Below are positions 51,551-62,156 of a stretch of DNA of 64,000 nucleotides, in pieces. The notes under the pieces were generated by a model. That model was not told the DNA's origin and made no database searches. It saw only the letters and a program-made list of their open reading frames with translations. The stretch comes from Sphingobium sufflavum (lineage in GTDB: Bacteria > Pseudomonadota > Alphaproteobacteria > Sphingomonadales > Sphingomonadaceae), in assembly GCF_021403115.1 (NCBI RefSeq), contig NZ_JAJSSH010000005.1, forward strand, positions 186,001 through 250,000. Reading direction: 5' to 3'. Position 1 is the first letter of the stretch. Every line of letters begins with the position of its first letter. A program made the translations under genes and the position numbers.

Positions 51551-51634
51551 ATGCAGGACATCCTCTGGATTGGCCTCATCCTTGGCTTACTGGCCGCGAC
51601 GCTCGGCTACGCAGCGCTTTGCGACAATGCTTGA
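51551..51634 (+). CDS. 27-residue membrane peptide upstream of kdpF
   Basis: ATG at 51551, about 6 bases after CAGGAGAC. The product starts MQDILWIGLILGLLAATLGY and ends in a short tail with one Cys (AALCDNA), so it is a single membrane helix. It ends 12 bp before kdpF. I recall similar peptides ahead of kdpF in other alphaproteobacteria, usually left unannotated. The ribosome site, hydrophobicity and position support a real gene, possibly an extra small subunit or regulator of the KdpFABC complex. That role is inferred. Confidence 0.6.
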   Translation: MQDILWIGLILGLLAATLGYAALCDNA

Positions 51635-51646
51635 GGGAGCGAGACC

Positions 51647-51736
51647 ATGACCATCGATCTCTGGTTGGCTGCGATCACCGCGGTCGGCCTTCTTCTCTAT
51701 CTGGTGGCCGTGCTCGCACGCCCCGAACGCTTCTGA
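51647..51736 (+). CDS. kdpF: K+-transporting ATPase small subunit KdpF
   Basis: 29 residues starting [20 protein letters not shown] and ending AVLARPERF, a single membrane helix with the KdpF-type P-E-(R/K)-F terminus. The ATG follows GAGGGAGCGAGACC. KdpF stabilises the KdpABC complex. It is 16 bp upstream of kdpA. Confidence 0.88.
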   Translation: MTIDLWLAAITAVGLLLYLVAVLARPERF

Positions 51737-51752
51737 TTGGGAGGCGACACTC

Positions 51753-53456
51753 ATGACATTCCAGGGATGGATGCTGATCCTCGCCTTTGTCGGCATTCTG
51801 CTGGCGCTGGCAAAACCCATCGGCCTATGGCTTTTCGCGCTCTACGAAGGACGGCGCACGCCACTTCACGCCATTCTCGGCCCTGTCGAGCGCGGCTTCT
51901 ATAAGCTGTCAGGCATTGACCCCACCGAGGAGCAGGGATGGCGCCGCTATGCTGTCCACATGCTCGTTTTCAATGCCGCATTGCTGTTCTTCACCTATGC
52001 AGTGCTTCGTCTGCAGGGCGTGCTGCCGCTCAATCCCCTCGGCTATGCTGGCTTGAGCGAGCATCTGTCGTTCAACACCGCAACGAGCTTCACGACAAAC
52101 ACGAACTGGCAGAGCTATGGTGGCGAATCGACGCTGTCGAACCTCAGCCAGATGCTCGGTCTCACCATCCATAACTTCCTGTCGGCTGCCACTGGCATCG
52201 CACTGGCCTTCGCGTTGTTCCGCGGTTTTGCGCGGCGGGAGGCGAAGCATATCGGCAATTTCTGGGCCGATATAACGCGCGTGACGCTCTATCTGCTACT
52301 GCCGGTGTGCATCGTCTATGCGCTTTTCCTGATCGCGAGCGGCGTGCCGCAGACACTAGCGGGATCGGTCGATGTGACCACATTGGAAGGCGTGAAGCAG
52401 ACATTGGCGCTGGGTCCGGTGGCGAGCCAGGAAGCCATCAAGATGCTCGGCACCAATGGCGGCGGCTTCTTCAACGCCAACAGCGCGCATCCGTTCGAGA
52501 ATCCGACGGCGCTGACTAATTTCGTGCAGATGCTGTCGATCTTCGCGATCGGCGTGGGCCTGACCTACACCTTCGGCAAAGCGGTCGGTAATGTCCGTCA
52601 GGGCTGGGCAATCCTGGCCGCGATGATGAGCATCTTCCTCGTTGGCGTCACCATCGTCTATTGGCAGGAAGCAGCCGGCAATCCCATCCTCCACAACCTC
52701 GGCGCTGCTGGCGGTAATATGGAGGGGAAGGAAGTCCGCTTTGGCATCGCCGCATCGGCCCTGTTCTCGGTCGTGACCACGGCAGCGAGCTGCGGCGCGG
52801 TGAACGCCATGCACGACAGTTTCACGGCGCTCGGCGGTATGATCCCGCTCCTCAACATCCAGCTGGGTGAAGTCGTCGTCGGCGGCGTGGGCGCTGGTAT
52901 CTATGGCTTCCTGCTGTTCGCCATTCTGGCCGTGTTCGTCGCTGGCCTGATGGTCGGGCGGACGCCAGAATATGTCGGCAAGAAGATCGAGAGCCGTGAG
53001 GTAAAACTCGCCGTCCTCGCCATTGCCGTTCTGCCGCTGATCATCCTGGGCTTCACGGCGATTGCGTCGGTTCTGGACGTTGGCCTTGCCGGTCCGCTCA
53101 ACAAAGGGCCGCATGGCTTCAGCGAGATCCTCTATGCCTTCACCAGTGCCGTGGGCAATAATGGCTCCGCCTTCGCAGGCCTGACCGCCAACACCCCCTT
53201 CTATAACGGCATGCTGGGCGTCGCGATGTGGATCGGTCGCTTCTTCATCATTGTGCCGATGCTGGCGATTGCCGGTGGCCTCGCTGCGAAGAAGCATGTG
53301 CCTGAGTCAGCGGGCAGCTTCCCAACGACGGGTCCGCTTTGGACCGGCCTGCTGATTGGCATCATCCTCGTCGTGGGCGGCCTGACCTTCCTGCCCAGCC
53401 TCGCCCTTGGCCCCATCGCCGATCATCTTGCGATGATCCGCGGCCAGCTGTTCTGA
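51753..53456 (+). CDS. kdpA: K+-transporting ATPase subunit A
   Basis: 567 residues, normal length. It is a channel-like subunit with four pseudo-repeats whose selectivity loops are recognisable: [14 protein letters not shown] (about 109), [20 protein letters not shown] (about 232), [20 protein letters not shown] (about 344) and [13 protein letters not shown] (about 467). It binds and conducts K+ at micromolar levels. About ten membrane helices are present. GGGAGG precedes the ATG. It is in the kdpFABCDE operon, 13 bp before kdpB. Confidence 0.97.
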   Translation: MTFQGWMLILAFVGILLALAKPIGLWLFALYEGRRTPLHAILGPVERGFYKLSGIDPTEEQGWRRYAVHMLVFNAALLFFTYAVLRLQGVLPLNPLGYAGLSEHLSFNTATSFTTNTNWQSYGGESTLSNLSQMLGLTIHNFLSAATGIALAFALFRGFARREAKHIGNFWADITRVTLYLLLPVCIVYALFLIASGVPQTLAGSVDVTTLEGVKQTLALGPVASQEAIKMLGTNGGGFFNANSAHPFENPTALTNFVQMLSIFAIGVGLTYTFGKAVGNVRQGWAILAAMMSIFLVGVTIVYWQEAAGNPILHNLGAAGGNMEGKEVRFGIAASALFSVVTTAASCGAVNAMHDSFTALGGMIPLLNIQLGEVVVGGVGAGIYGFLLFAILAVFVAGLMVGRTPEYVGKKIESREVKLAVLAIAVLPLIILGFTAIASVLDVGLAGPLNKGPHGFSEILYAFTSAVGNNGSAFAGLTANTPFYNGMLGVAMWIGRFFIIVPMLAIAGGLAAKKHVPESAGSFPTTGPLWTGLLIGIILVVGGLTFLPSLALGPIADHLAMIRGQLF

Positions 53457-53469
53457 TCGGAGCAAATCC

Positions 53470-55515
53470 ATGGCACGCACAGCGTCCAAATCGCTCTTCA
53501 CCGCAGATTTGATCGTTCCGGCGATCGGAGACGCGTTCAAAAAACTCAATCCTAAGGAACTGATCCGCAATCCGGTGATGTTCACCACCGCCGCCGTGGC
53601 GGTCCTGCTGACCGTCCTGCTCCTTGTCGGGCAGGATGGGCTGTCGGTCGGCTTCAAGCTGCAACTGGTCATCTGGCTGTGGCTGACGGTGCTGTTCGGC
53701 ACCTTTGCCGAGGCGATCGCAGAAGGGCGTGGCAAGGCGCAGGCTGCATCGCTGCGCGCGACCAAGGCGGAGCTGACGGCCAAGCGCCTCAAGGGTGATG
53801 GCCGCGAGGTGGAGAACGTCCCCGCCAGCGCGCTGCGCATGGGCGATGTGGTGCTGGTCGAGACCGGCGACCTGATCCCCTCCGACGGCGAGGTCGTCTC
53901 CGGCGTCGCCTCGGTCAACGAAGCGGCCATCACCGGCGAATCCGCTCCGGTGATCCGCGAGGCGGGTGGTGACCGCTCGGCGGTAACGGCGGGCACCCGC
54001 GTCATTTCCGATGAAATCCGCGTGCGCGTGACGGTCAATCCGGGCCAAGGCTTCCTCGACCGGATGATCGCGCTGGTGGAAGGCGCAGAGCGGCAGAAAA
54101 CGCCGAACGAGATCGCGCTGACCTTGCTGCTGGTGGGCCTCACCATCATCTTCCTGATCGCGGTCGGCACGATCCCCGGTTTCGCCAGCTACGCCGGCGG
54201 CTCAATCCCGGTATCGATCCTTGCTGCTCTCCTCATCACGCTGATTCCAACTACGATTGCAGCGCTGCTGTCTGCCATCGGCATCGCCGGCATGGACCGT
54301 CTCGTGCGGTTCAACGTGCTGGCCAAATCAGGCCGCGCGGTTGAGGCAGCAGGCGACATCGACGTGCTCCTCCTCGACAAGACGGGTACGATAACGGTCG
54401 GTGATCGTCAGGCGACCGAATTCCGGCCGGTTGGCGGCGCAACGCAAGCACAACTGGCGGAGGCGGCACTGCTTGCCAGTCTCGCGGACGAGACACCCGA
54501 GGGTCGCTCCATCGTTCTCCTGGCGCGGGACAAATTCCCCCAAACCGCGCAGGCTTTGCCTGAAGGCGCTGAAATCATCCCATTTACGGCGCAAACGCGC
54601 ATTTCGGGCGTGAAGACGGGAGGCACCACCGTCATCAAGGGCGCCGTCGACTCGGTTCTGAAGGCCCTGCTGGCCGATGGCGCGGAGAACAAGATCGGTC
54701 ATGCCGACGACCTACGCCGCGTCACCGACGAGATTGCCCGCGCAGGCGGTACGCCGCTCGCCGTGGCGAAGGACGGCAAGTTGCTGGGCGCCATCTTCCT
54801 TAAGGACATCGTAAAAGCCGGTATCCGCGAACGCTTTGGCGAACTGCGCGCCATGGGCATCCGCACGGTGATGATCACCGGCGACAATCCGCTGACAGCC
54901 GCATCCATCGCGGCCGAGGCGGGCGTGGACGATTTCCTCGCCCAGGCCACGCCCGAAGACAAGCTGGCGCTGATCCGCAAGGAACAGGAAGGCGGCCGTC
55001 TGGTTGCCATGTGCGGGGATGGCACCAACGACGCGCCTGCCCTGGCGCAAGCGGATGTCGGTGTCGCCATGAACACCGGCACACAGGCCGCCCGAGAGGC
55101 CGGCAATATGGTCGATCTCGACAGTGATCCGACCAAGTTGATCGAGGTTGTGGGCCTCGGCAAGCAACTGCTCATGACACGCGGGGCACTGACGACCTTC
55201 TCGGTCGCGAACGATGTCGCCAAATATTTCGCGATCATCCCGGCCATGTTCGTCGTCCTCTATCCGGGGCTGGGCGTGCTCAATGTCATGGGTCTCGCCA
55301 CGCCGCAAAGCGCGATCCTGTCGGCGATTATCTTCAATGCCCTCATCATCCCGCTGCTGGTGCCGCTGGCGCTCAAGGGCGTCACTTATAAGCCCATCGG
55401 CGCAGGGCCGCTGCTGGCCCGCAACCTCGCCATCTATGGCCTAGGCGGTTTGGTCGCCCCCTTTGTCGGCATCAAGCTCATCGACCTGGCCGTGGGCGGC
55501 CTCGGTCTGGCCTGA
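53470..55515 (+). CDS. kdpB: K+-transporting ATPase subunit B (P-type ATPase)
   Basis: 681 residues. P-type ATPase motifs are all present: [13 protein letters not shown] (TGES, about 158), phosphorylation loop [15 protein letters not shown] (Asp about 301), nucleotide domain [23 protein letters not shown], and [45 protein letters not shown] (hinge). Ser in the TGES motif is at the position that is inhibited by phosphorylation in E. coli KdpB (Ser162). ATP hydrolysis here drives K+ uptake through KdpA. GGAGCAAATCC precedes the ATG. Confidence 0.98.
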   Translation: MARTASKSLFTADLIVPAIGDAFKKLNPKELIRNPVMFTTAAVAVLLTVLLLVGQDGLSVGFKLQLVIWLWLTVLFGTFAEAIAEGRGKAQAASLRATKAELTAKRLKGDGREVENVPASALRMGDVVLVETGDLIPSDGEVVSGVASVNEAAITGESAPVIREAGGDRSAVTAGTRVISDEIRVRVTVNPGQGFLDRMIALVEGAERQKTPNEIALTLLLVGLTIIFLIAVGTIPGFASYAGGSIPVSILAALLITLIPTTIAALLSAIGIAGMDRLVRFNVLAKSGRAVEAAGDIDVLLLDKTGTITVGDRQATEFRPVGGATQAQLAEAALLASLADETPEGRSIVLLARDKFPQTAQALPEGAEIIPFTAQTRISGVKTGGTTVIKGAVDSVLKALLADGAENKIGHADDLRRVTDEIARAGGTPLAVAKDGKLLGAIFLKDIVKAGIRERFGELRAMGIRTVMITGDNPLTAASIAAEAGVDDFLAQATPEDKLALIRKEQEGGRLVAMCGDGTNDAPALAQADVGVAMNTGTQAAREAGNMVDLDSDPTKLIEVVGLGKQLLMTRGALTTFSVANDVAKYFAIIPAMFVVLYPGLGVLNVMGLATPQSAILSAIIFNALIIPLLVPLALKGVTYKPIGAGPLLARNLAIYGLGGLVAPFVGIKLIDLAVGGLGLA

Positions 55516-55526
55516 GGAATAACAGC

Positions 55527-56114
55527 ATGAACAAGGACATTATCTCATCGCTACGGCCGGCTCTGGTCATGACGGTGCTCTTCGCGATCCTGCTGGGTCT
55601 CGTCTATCCGCTGGCGCTCACCGGCATCGGGCAACTCATCTTCCCGAGCCACACCAATGGCAGTCTCGTCGAACAGGACGGGAAGGTCGTGGGTTCGGCG
55701 CTCATCGGCCAGGGCTTCGCCAGCGAGCGTTATTTCAGTTCACGGCCGTCGGCGGCGGGTAAAGGCTATGACGGTCTTGCATCGTCCGGTTCCAATCTTG
55801 GCCCGACGAGCCAGGCGCTGGTCGATCGTGTCAAGGCAGACAGCGAGGCATTGGCGAAGGCCAATCCCGGCAAGCCGGTTCCGGCCGATCTGGTGACGGC
55901 GTCCGGTTCAGGGCTTGATCCCGACATCACGCCAGAGGCTGCCTATTATCAGGTCGATCGCATCGCTCGGGTGCGCGACATAGAGGCCGCGAAGGTTCGT
56001 GCGCTCGTAGACCAGAGCATTGAAAAACCGCTGCTCGGCATATTGGGCGAACCCCGCGTGAACGTCCTGGAAATCAATCGACGCCTGGATCAGATCGGCG
56101 CTACCAAGTCCTGA
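55527..56114 (+). CDS. kdpC: K+-transporting ATPase subunit C
   Basis: 195 residues. An N-terminal membrane helix ([29 protein letters not shown], about 9-37) is followed by the periplasmic domain with [24 protein letters not shown] and the highly conserved [25 protein letters not shown]. It joins KdpA and KdpB and raises ATP affinity. TGAGGAATAACAGC precedes the ATG. Its stop shares one base with the kdpD start (CTGATGAG), implying coupled translation of transporter and sensor. Confidence 0.97.
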   Translation: MNKDIISSLRPALVMTVLFAILLGLVYPLALTGIGQLIFPSHTNGSLVEQDGKVVGSALIGQGFASERYFSSRPSAAGKGYDGLASSGSNLGPTSQALVDRVKADSEALAKANPGKPVPADLVTASGSGLDPDITPEAAYYQVDRIARVRDIEAAKVRALVDQSIEKPLLGILGEPRVNVLEINRRLDQIGATKS

Positions 56115-58783
56115 TGAGCGATCCTGACCGTAGAGATCCGGAGGCCTTCCTGCGTCAGGCGACGCAGGAAGGCCGCGGCCGTCTCAAGATATTTCTCGGC
56201 GCGGCCCCTGGCGTCGGCAAGACCTACGAGATGCTGACCGACGGCATGCAGCGCCTGAATTCGGGCGTCGACGTGGTGGTCGGCGTCGTAGAAACTCACG
56301 GTCGCAAGGAGACAGAAGCGCTGCTGGTGGGGCATGAGCTGATCCAGCGTCGTAGCGTCCATCACATGGGGCACCAGCTTGGCGAGATGGATATCGACGC
56401 CATTCTGGAGCGTCGCCCCCAGCTCGCCCTAGTCGACGAACTGGCCCATACGAACGCGGCCGGCAGCCGGCACCCCAAGCGCTATCAGGATGTCGAGGAG
56501 CTGCTCGATGCGGGGATCGACGTCTATTCCACGGTCAATATCCAGCATGTGGAAAGCCTGAATGATGTCGTGGCGTCCTTCACGCGCATCCGTGTGCGCG
56601 AAACCGTGCCGGATTCGATCTTGGAGATGGCCGAGATCCAGGTCGTGGACATTCCCCCTGATGAACTGATCGAGCGGCTGAAGGACGGAAAGGTCTATAT
56701 CCCGCAGGAAGCGACGCGGGCACTCAGCCACTTCTTTTCCAAATCCAACCTCACTGCCCTCCGCGAAATGGCGCTGCGCCGCGCCGCGCAAGCAGTTGAT
56801 GCGCAGATGCTGGACTATGTCCGCGCCCATGCTCTTGCTGGCAGCTTTGCAGCGGGCGAGCGCATCTTGGTGGCGATCAACGAATTACCGAGCGCGCAGG
56901 GGCTGGTCCGCGCGGCAAAGCGCCTTGCCGACGCTCTAAAGGCGCCCTGGTCGGCTGTTCATATCGAAACCCAGCGCAGCCTTGCCTTCTCGCAGGATGA
57001 GCGCGAGCAGCTTGCCGACAACATGGCGCTGGCCTCGCGGCTTGGCGCCACGACGGCAACAATTCCGGCGCCGTCGGTTACCGATGGCCTGCGGCATTAC
57101 GTAGAGGACGCCCGCGCAACCCAGATTGTGATCGGCAAGTCCGTTCGGTCCTGGTGGTTCGAAAAGCGTCACGGGTCGATCGTCGACAGACTGGTGCGCG
57201 AAATTGGCGACGTTGCTGTCCACGTCCTTCCGGGCGAGGATAGCACCCAATCCAAAAAGGCCGGGGGCCAGTCGCTCGCTCAGGGCTGGGGCAAGCCGGC
57301 TGACTATCTTTGGTCGTCGCTGATGATCGTCGCCATGACCGTCATCGGGCGAGTCCTTGTCGAGGTTATCGCGCTAGGCAATATCGCTCTGCTGTATCTC
57401 ATTCCAGTCATGTTCGCGGCCGCCACATTCGGGCTGCGAGCCGGCCTGTTTTCGGGGCTGCTTTCCAGCCTTGCCTATAATTTCTTCTTCCTGCCCCCCA
57501 CAGGCACACTGACGGTCAACAATCCTGAAAATGTCATCAGCATCTTGGTGCTGCTTGGCGTCGCCGTGGTTACGAGCCAGTTCGCCGCTCGGGTCAGGGC
57601 ACAGGCCAATCTTGCTCAGTCCAGCGCCAGACAGAATGCGGCACTGGCTGGTTTCTCGCGCCAGCTGACGGCGTCGGCGAGCCGAGAGGAATTGATGCAG
57701 GCGATCTGCGCCGAGGTGTCGCGATTGCTGTCCGTGCGTACTGTCCTTCTTCTTCCCTCGCGTGATGGGCCGCAGCTCCGCGCCGCATTGCCGCCTGAGG
57801 ACCGGCTCGACCAGATCGAAAAGGCTGCTGCCCAATGGGCGATGGATAACGAACAACCAGCGGGACGTGGATCCTCCACTCTGACGGCATCGGATTGGCT
57901 GTTTCATCCTCTGCGCACCACGCGCGGCGTGCTCGGCGTGCTTGGCCTTGCCCGTGAAGACGCAGGCCAGCCTCTACGGTCAGATCAGATACCGCTTTTG
58001 ATGAGCCTACTCGACCAGGCGTCGATCGCCTTCGATCGCATGGCGCTGGAAGAGGAGATGTTGGACGCCCGCCAGATCGGCGAGCGCGACCGGCTGCGTT
58101 CTGCGCTTTTGTCATCGGTCAGCCATGACCTGCGCACGCCGCTCACCACCATCATATCCGGCATGCAGGAACTGCAGCGCCAACATCCCTCGGAACTTGT
58201 GACCGCGGTATATGCCGAGGCGCAGCGGCTAAACCGGTTTGTAGCCAATCTGCTCGACATGGCCCGCGTCGAGGCCGGCGCGCTTCCGCTCAAGGTTGAG
58301 CCTACCGATCTGTTCGATGCGGTTGCCGGGGCCGTTCATGACACGAGACAATCCTTGCAAGGTCACGAGGTCCAGGTCGACATCCTGCCGGACATTCCGC
58401 TTGTCCGGGTCGATCCGACGCTCCTTCACCATTGCCTGATCAACCTGCTCGACAATGCCGGGCGCTATGCCGATCCCGGCACGCCTGTAATTGTGCGCGG
58501 GCGGCGTCTTCCGGACGGCATCACGCTGTCCGTGCTGGACGAAGGGCCGGGCATCCCAACAGGCTCCGAAGCCCGTGTCTTTGATACGTTCACCCGCCTT
58601 GAAGGGAGTGATCGGGTCAAGCATGGAACAGGCCTGGGCCTCGCCATCGTCAAAGGTTTTGCCGAAGCCATGGGACTTACCGTTTCGGCATCCAATAATC
58701 AGGCACCTTTCGGCGCCTGCTTCACCATCACCATTCCGCAAAGCCTCATCATCTCGCAATTGCCGCACGAGGACATTTTATGA
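56114..58783 (+). CDS. kdpD: Sensor histidine kinase KdpD
   Basis: 889 residues. The N-terminal KdpD domain has the Walker motif FLGAAPGVGKTYEML (about 30-44) and DELAHTNAAGSRHPKRYQDVEELL. Then come a universal-stress-like domain (about 250-375), four membrane helices (about 400-500; LWSSLMIVAMTVIGRVLVEVIALGNIALLYLIPVMFAAATF), a GAF-type region, HisKA with LSSVSHDLRTPLTTIISG and the ATPase (NLLDNAGRYADP, LDEGPGIPTGSEARVFDTF, GTGLGLAIVKGFAEA). It senses low K+ and ionic stress and phosphorylates KdpE. The ATGA overlap with kdpE shows coupling. Confidence 0.97.
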   Translation: MSDPDRRDPEAFLRQATQEGRGRLKIFLGAAPGVGKTYEMLTDGMQRLNSGVDVVVGVVETHGRKETEALLVGHELIQRRSVHHMGHQLGEMDIDAILERRPQLALVDELAHTNAAGSRHPKRYQDVEELLDAGIDVYSTVNIQHVESLNDVVASFTRIRVRETVPDSILEMAEIQVVDIPPDELIERLKDGKVYIPQEATRALSHFFSKSNLTALREMALRRAAQAVDAQMLDYVRAHALAGSFAAGERILVAINELPSAQGLVRAAKRLADALKAPWSAVHIETQRSLAFSQDEREQLADNMALASRLGATTATIPAPSVTDGLRHYVEDARATQIVIGKSVRSWWFEKRHGSIVDRLVREIGDVAVHVLPGEDSTQSKKAGGQSLAQGWGKPADYLWSSLMIVAMTVIGRVLVEVIALGNIALLYLIPVMFAAATFGLRAGLFSGLLSSLAYNFFFLPPTGTLTVNNPENVISILVLLGVAVVTSQFAARVRAQANLAQSSARQNAALAGFSRQLTASASREELMQAICAEVSRLLSVRTVLLLPSRDGPQLRAALPPEDRLDQIEKAAAQWAMDNEQPAGRGSSTLTASDWLFHPLRTTRGVLGVLGLAREDAGQPLRSDQIPLLMSLLDQASIAFDRMALEEEMLDARQIGERDRLRSALLSSVSHDLRTPLTTIISGMQELQRQHPSELVTAVYAEAQRLNRFVANLLDMARVEAGALPLKVEPTDLFDAVAGAVHDTRQSLQGHEVQVDILPDIPLVRVDPTLLHHCLINLLDNAGRYADPGTPVIVRGRRLPDGITLSVLDEGPGIPTGSEARVFDTFTRLEGSDRVKHGTGLGLAIVKGFAEAMGLTVSASNNQAPFGACFTITIPQSLIISQLPHEDIL

Positions 58784-59508
58784 AAGTTCGCCACAAGGTG
58801 CTGATCGTCGATGACGAGCCGCATATCCGCAAACTGATCCACGCTGCGCTGACTCGGGCGGATTATGCCACCGTCGAGGCCGAAAATGCTCGCGAAGCGC
58901 TGGAGAAGCTCAAGGAGGAGCGCCCCGACATTAGCCTGCTCGATCTGGGCCTGCCGGACCGTGATGGCCTGGAACTGGTGCCTCTGTTCAAGCAGCAGTC
59001 CGACACGACGCTCATCATCGTGTCGGCGCGCGATGCGACCGACCAGAAGGTGGCTGCACTGGATCTGGGCGCGGACGACTATCTCACCAAGCCGTTCGAT
59101 ACTGATGAACTTCTGGCGCGGGTGCGTGTGGCGCTGCGCAACCGCATGACGAAGGACGGTGGCGTGTCGATGGTGCGGGCGGGCGATGTCGAGATCGACC
59201 TCATCAACCGCATCGTCGTCAAGAGCGGCAAGGAAGTGCATCTGACGCCCAAGGAATATGCGGTGCTGGCCCAGCTCGCCAAATTTCCGGGCCGCGTGAT
59301 CACACATGAGCAGATCATGGCGCATGTGTGGCCGGGCGAGAAAGAACATCATGTAGAATATCTGCGAGTGCTGGTCCGCACTCTGCGCCAGAAGCTGGAG
59401 GCTGACCCGCAACGGCCTCGGATCATCGGCAACGAGCTTGGTATCGGTTATCGCCTACGCTTCAACGTCGAAGGCGAGACGGAAGAGTTCGCTACCGGGA
59501 GCGCGTAA
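58780..59508 (+). CDS. kdpE: Response regulator KdpE
   Basis: 242 residues. The receiver domain has VLIVDDEPHIRKL, the phosphoacceptor LLDLGLPDRDG (Asp near 56), IIVSARD and YLTKPFD. The OmpR/PhoB winged helix (about 135-232) contains VHLTPKEYAVLAQLAKFPGRVITHEQIMAHVWP and HHVEYLRVLVRTLRQKLEADPQRPRIIGNELGIGYRL. It activates the kdp operon. Its final 17 bp overlap the small minus-strand membrane protein gene at 59492. Confidence 0.97.
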   Translation: MKVRHKVLIVDDEPHIRKLIHAALTRADYATVEAENAREALEKLKEERPDISLLDLGLPDRDGLELVPLFKQQSDTTLIIVSARDATDQKVAALDLGADDYLTKPFDTDELLARVRVALRNRMTKDGGVSMVRAGDVEIDLINRIVVKSGKEVHLTPKEYAVLAQLAKFPGRVITHEQIMAHVWPGEKEHHVEYLRVLVRTLRQKLEADPQRPRIIGNELGIGYRLRFNVEGETEEFATGSA

Positions 59509-59719
59509 AGAGACGCGCGCCGGTGAGAAGCAGCAGAGCGCCAAAGCACAGTCCCATCACGCATCCGATCGTGGCGAGCCATTCCAGAAGACCGGACGGA
59601 TCGGGAAGTGTCCGCGATTTGATTTCATTCTGCGCGCGCCCCAGCAGGCATGCTCCTGTGGTCAGCAAGGCGCCGATGGCGCGAATGCCAAGGTCGATGG
59701 CGGTCGAGGGCTTCTTCAT
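59492..59719 (-). CDS. Small two-helix membrane protein
   Basis: 75 residues if it starts at MKKPSTAIDLG (59719); an upstream ATG at 59746 adds nine residues. Two hydrophobic helices (LGIRAIGALLTTGACLLG; WLATIGCVMGLCFGALLLLTGARLF) flank a short polar loop with NEIKSRTLPDPSG. The family is not recognised. It has the same size and layout as the first half of the protein at 62157, on the other side of kup, suggesting a repeated accessory type. Tail-to-tail overlap with kdpE. Confidence 0.55.
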   Translation of the reverse strand: MKKPSTAIDLGIRAIGALLTTGACLLGRAQNEIKSRTLPDPSGLLEWLATIGCVMGLCFGALLLLTGARLFTRSR

Positions 59720-60036
59720 TCGGACGCCCTTACCGCAGGCCGGCATTTTATCTCGAGATGTAGGGGCCGCCGAATGCGTAGGAATTCCATTATATGGAGG
59801 GACAGAATAGAAAAAATTCTACGGCTTTGAGCCCCTCTTGCTCTCGAATTTCTACGCAGCTCCCCGTTATGGATCGGGCACGAACAACACCGGGCGCCCG
59901 CACACTCCGCCCCGAAGGTCTTTGCGAACCAGAGCCATCGACTGGCTTGGTCGACAAGGTGCGGGAAATCTCACAATCTACATGATCTCGGCGATCACGG
60001 GCGGTACGATGATCATGGCATGGATGGAATGATCGG
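59720..60036. other. Short gene-free stretch between kdp and kup
   Basis: Bases after the small membrane gene start contain AT-rich patches (TTATATGGAGGGACAGAATAG near 59791) but no frame that I can support. It must hold the promoter of the small gene and the 3' end of kup. Confidence 0.35.
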
Positions 60037-61935
60037 TCAGATCTCCACCTGAGAACCAAGCTCAACAACGCGATTTGTCGGCAGGTTGAAGAATTCCATC
60101 GGCGTCTCCGCATTGCGGATCATCCAGGCGAACAACTTTTCTCGCCAGATCGCCATGCCAGGACGATCCGATGGGATCAGAGTCTGGCGGCTGAGGAAAT
60201 AGCTTGTGTCCATGACGCTGATCGGACCGCCACATCCATCCACGGTCTTCATGGCGGCGGGTATATCGACATCCTCCATGAACCCGTGTCGCCAGACAAC
60301 ACGATAGAAGCCTTCGCCCCAGTCCGTGACATCCGCCCGCCCATTCGCGGGAAGGTGCGGGATGCTCTCAGTTTCGATCGTCAGGATGATGATGCGCTCG
60401 TGTAGAACCTTATTATGCTTCACATTGTGGAGCATGGCAGGCGGCACGCCCTCGATGCGGGACGACAGGAAGATCGCGGTACCGGGTACGCGCTTGAGCG
60501 AGTGTGAAATGGACTGGATGAAGAGCGGAACCTCCATCGCACCTTCGTTCAAATAGTGCCGCATGATCTTGCGGCCTTTCGCCCAGGTCGTGAGCGCGAT
60601 GAACGTCACGGCTGCTACCAGCAGCGGGAACCAGCCACCGTCAGGGATTTTCGTGGCGTTGGACGCAAAATAGGCGCCGTCGATCAGGAGGAACAGGCCT
60701 GTCGTCGCGCCAGCCAGCCAGGGATTCCACCGCCAGACGCTGAATGTCAGCACACCCATCATGCAGGCCGTGATCACCATCGTCCCCGTCACGGCGATGC
60801 CATAGGCAGCGGCCAGGTTGCTGGAAGATTTGAAGCCTATCACCAGCAGCAGCACGAGTATGAGCAGAGCCCAGTTCACCAGCGGGACATATATTTGTCC
60901 GGCAGCTGACGCGCTTGTGTGCAGGATACGCAGGCGCGGCAGAAAACCAAGCTGAACCGCCTGCTGCGTGACGGAGAAGGCGCCAGATATGACGGCCTGA
61001 CTGGCGATTACCGTCGCCATGGTCGCAAGGATCACGAGCGGCAGTCGCGCCCATTCGGGTGCCAGGAGAAAAAACGGATTGGCTGCGGCGGCGGGATTGT
61101 CCAGCAGCAGCGCGCCCTGACCCATATAGTTCAGCAGCAGGCACGGAAAAGCGGCATAGAGCCACGACACGCTGATCGCCTTGCGGCCGAAATGCCCCAT
61201 ATCGGCGTAGAGCGCCTCGGCGCCCGTCACCGCCAGCACGACCGATCCCAGCGCAAGGAAGGCCAGCTTCGGATCGATAAGGAAGAAATGCACGGCCCAG
61301 TAGGGGTTCACGATCCCGATGATCGACGGATGCCTGACCAGATTGAGAATGCCCAGCACGGCCAGCACCAGGAAATACAGCACCATGATCGGACCGAAGA
61401 AGGCGCCGACCTTTGCCGTGCCGTGCTTCTGAATGACGAACAGGCCAACGAGGATGATTGTGGCGATGGGCAGCACGTAGCTCTCGAAGCTGCTGTTCAC
61501 CACCGTCAGCCCCTCGACCGCTGACAGCACTGACATGGCAGGCGTGATGATGGCGTCGCCATAGAAGAGTGCGGTCGCCAGCACCCCCAGCATCGCAATA
61601 GCAGGCGTCCATTTCGTCTCGCCCAGCTTCCGAGAGATCAGCGCAAGGAGCGCCATGCTGCCACCTTCGCCCTTATTGTCCGCGCGCATGACGATGAAGA
61701 CATATTTGAGCGTGACCAGCAGCGTCATCGTCCAGAATATGAGGGACAGTACGCCGAATATATGGGCTGCATCCACCGTCAGGGGATGATGGCCGACAAA
61801 ACTTTCCTTGAGCGCGTAAAGCGGCGACGTGCCGATGTCGCCAAAGACGACACCCAGGGCGCCCAAGGCCAGGACAGGAAGCGGTCCGTGCGAGCCGTCT
61901 CCGTGGCCCGGAGCTTCGCTCGGTTCATTCGTCAT
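60037..61935 (-). CDS. kup: Low-affinity potassium transporter Kup
   Basis: 632 residues. Kup-family motifs: [23 protein letters not shown] (about 26-48), [21 protein letters not shown] (about 86-106), [20 protein letters not shown] (about 123-142), the P-D-G-G-W-F-P loop before TM12 and a C-terminal cytoplasmic domain starting near 450 with GTAIFLSS and [11 protein letters not shown]. It has 12 membrane helices. It is a K+/H+ symporter active at neutral to low pH. The ATG at 61935 is chosen over an overlapping TTG one codon upstream. It is convergent with the kdp side, so the two potassium systems are separately controlled. Confidence 0.96.
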   Translation of the reverse strand: MTNEPSEAPGHGDGSHGPLPVLALGALGVVFGDIGTSPLYALKESFVGHHPLTVDAAHIFGVLSLIFWTMTLLVTLKYVFIVMRADNKGEGGSMALLALISRKLGETKWTPAIAMLGVLATALFYGDAIITPAMSVLSAVEGLTVVNSSFESYVLPIATIILVGLFVIQKHGTAKVGAFFGPIMVLYFLVLAVLGILNLVRHPSIIGIVNPYWAVHFFLIDPKLAFLALGSVVLAVTGAEALYADMGHFGRKAISVSWLYAAFPCLLLNYMGQGALLLDNPAAAANPFFLLAPEWARLPLVILATMATVIASQAVISGAFSVTQQAVQLGFLPRLRILHTSASAAGQIYVPLVNWALLILVLLLVIGFKSSSNLAAAYGIAVTGTMVITACMMGVLTFSVWRWNPWLAGATTGLFLLIDGAYFASNATKIPDGGWFPLLVAAVTFIALTTWAKGRKIMRHYLNEGAMEVPLFIQSISHSLKRVPGTAIFLSSRIEGVPPAMLHNVKHNKVLHERIIILTIETESIPHLPANGRADVTDWGEGFYRVVWRHGFMEDVDIPAAMKTVDGCGGPISVMDTSYFLSRQTLIPSDRPGMAIWREKLFAWMIRNAETPMEFFNLPTNRVVELGSQVEI

Positions 61936-61993
61936 CAAAAATCATGCTCGCCTTATGTCATCACTTCTATCGCACAGGGCGGCATTTTATTGC

Positions 61994-62032
61994 CATATGA
62001 GCTTTCGAGCCTCTGCATATGAATTGCATATG
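61994..62032. promoter_or_regulatory. Phased CATATG repeats upstream of kup
   Basis: The palindrome CATATG occurs at 61994-61999, 62016-62021 and 62027-62032; the last two are within TGCATATG octamers. Spacing is 22 and 11 bp, so all three face the same side of the helix. They lie about 60-100 bp before kup and about 125 bp before the plus-strand small gene: a candidate regulator site. Confidence 0.4.
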
Positions 62033-62156
62033 ATTTGGTCTCGCCATCACAAAAAATTGCGCTTTCCTATGCAATCTCAATGGAAACTGCCGTTTCTCAA
62101 TCTCGAAATTCTACTCGGCAATGCGTAGTTGAAGAGCCTCTTCGAGAGGTGCGGTC

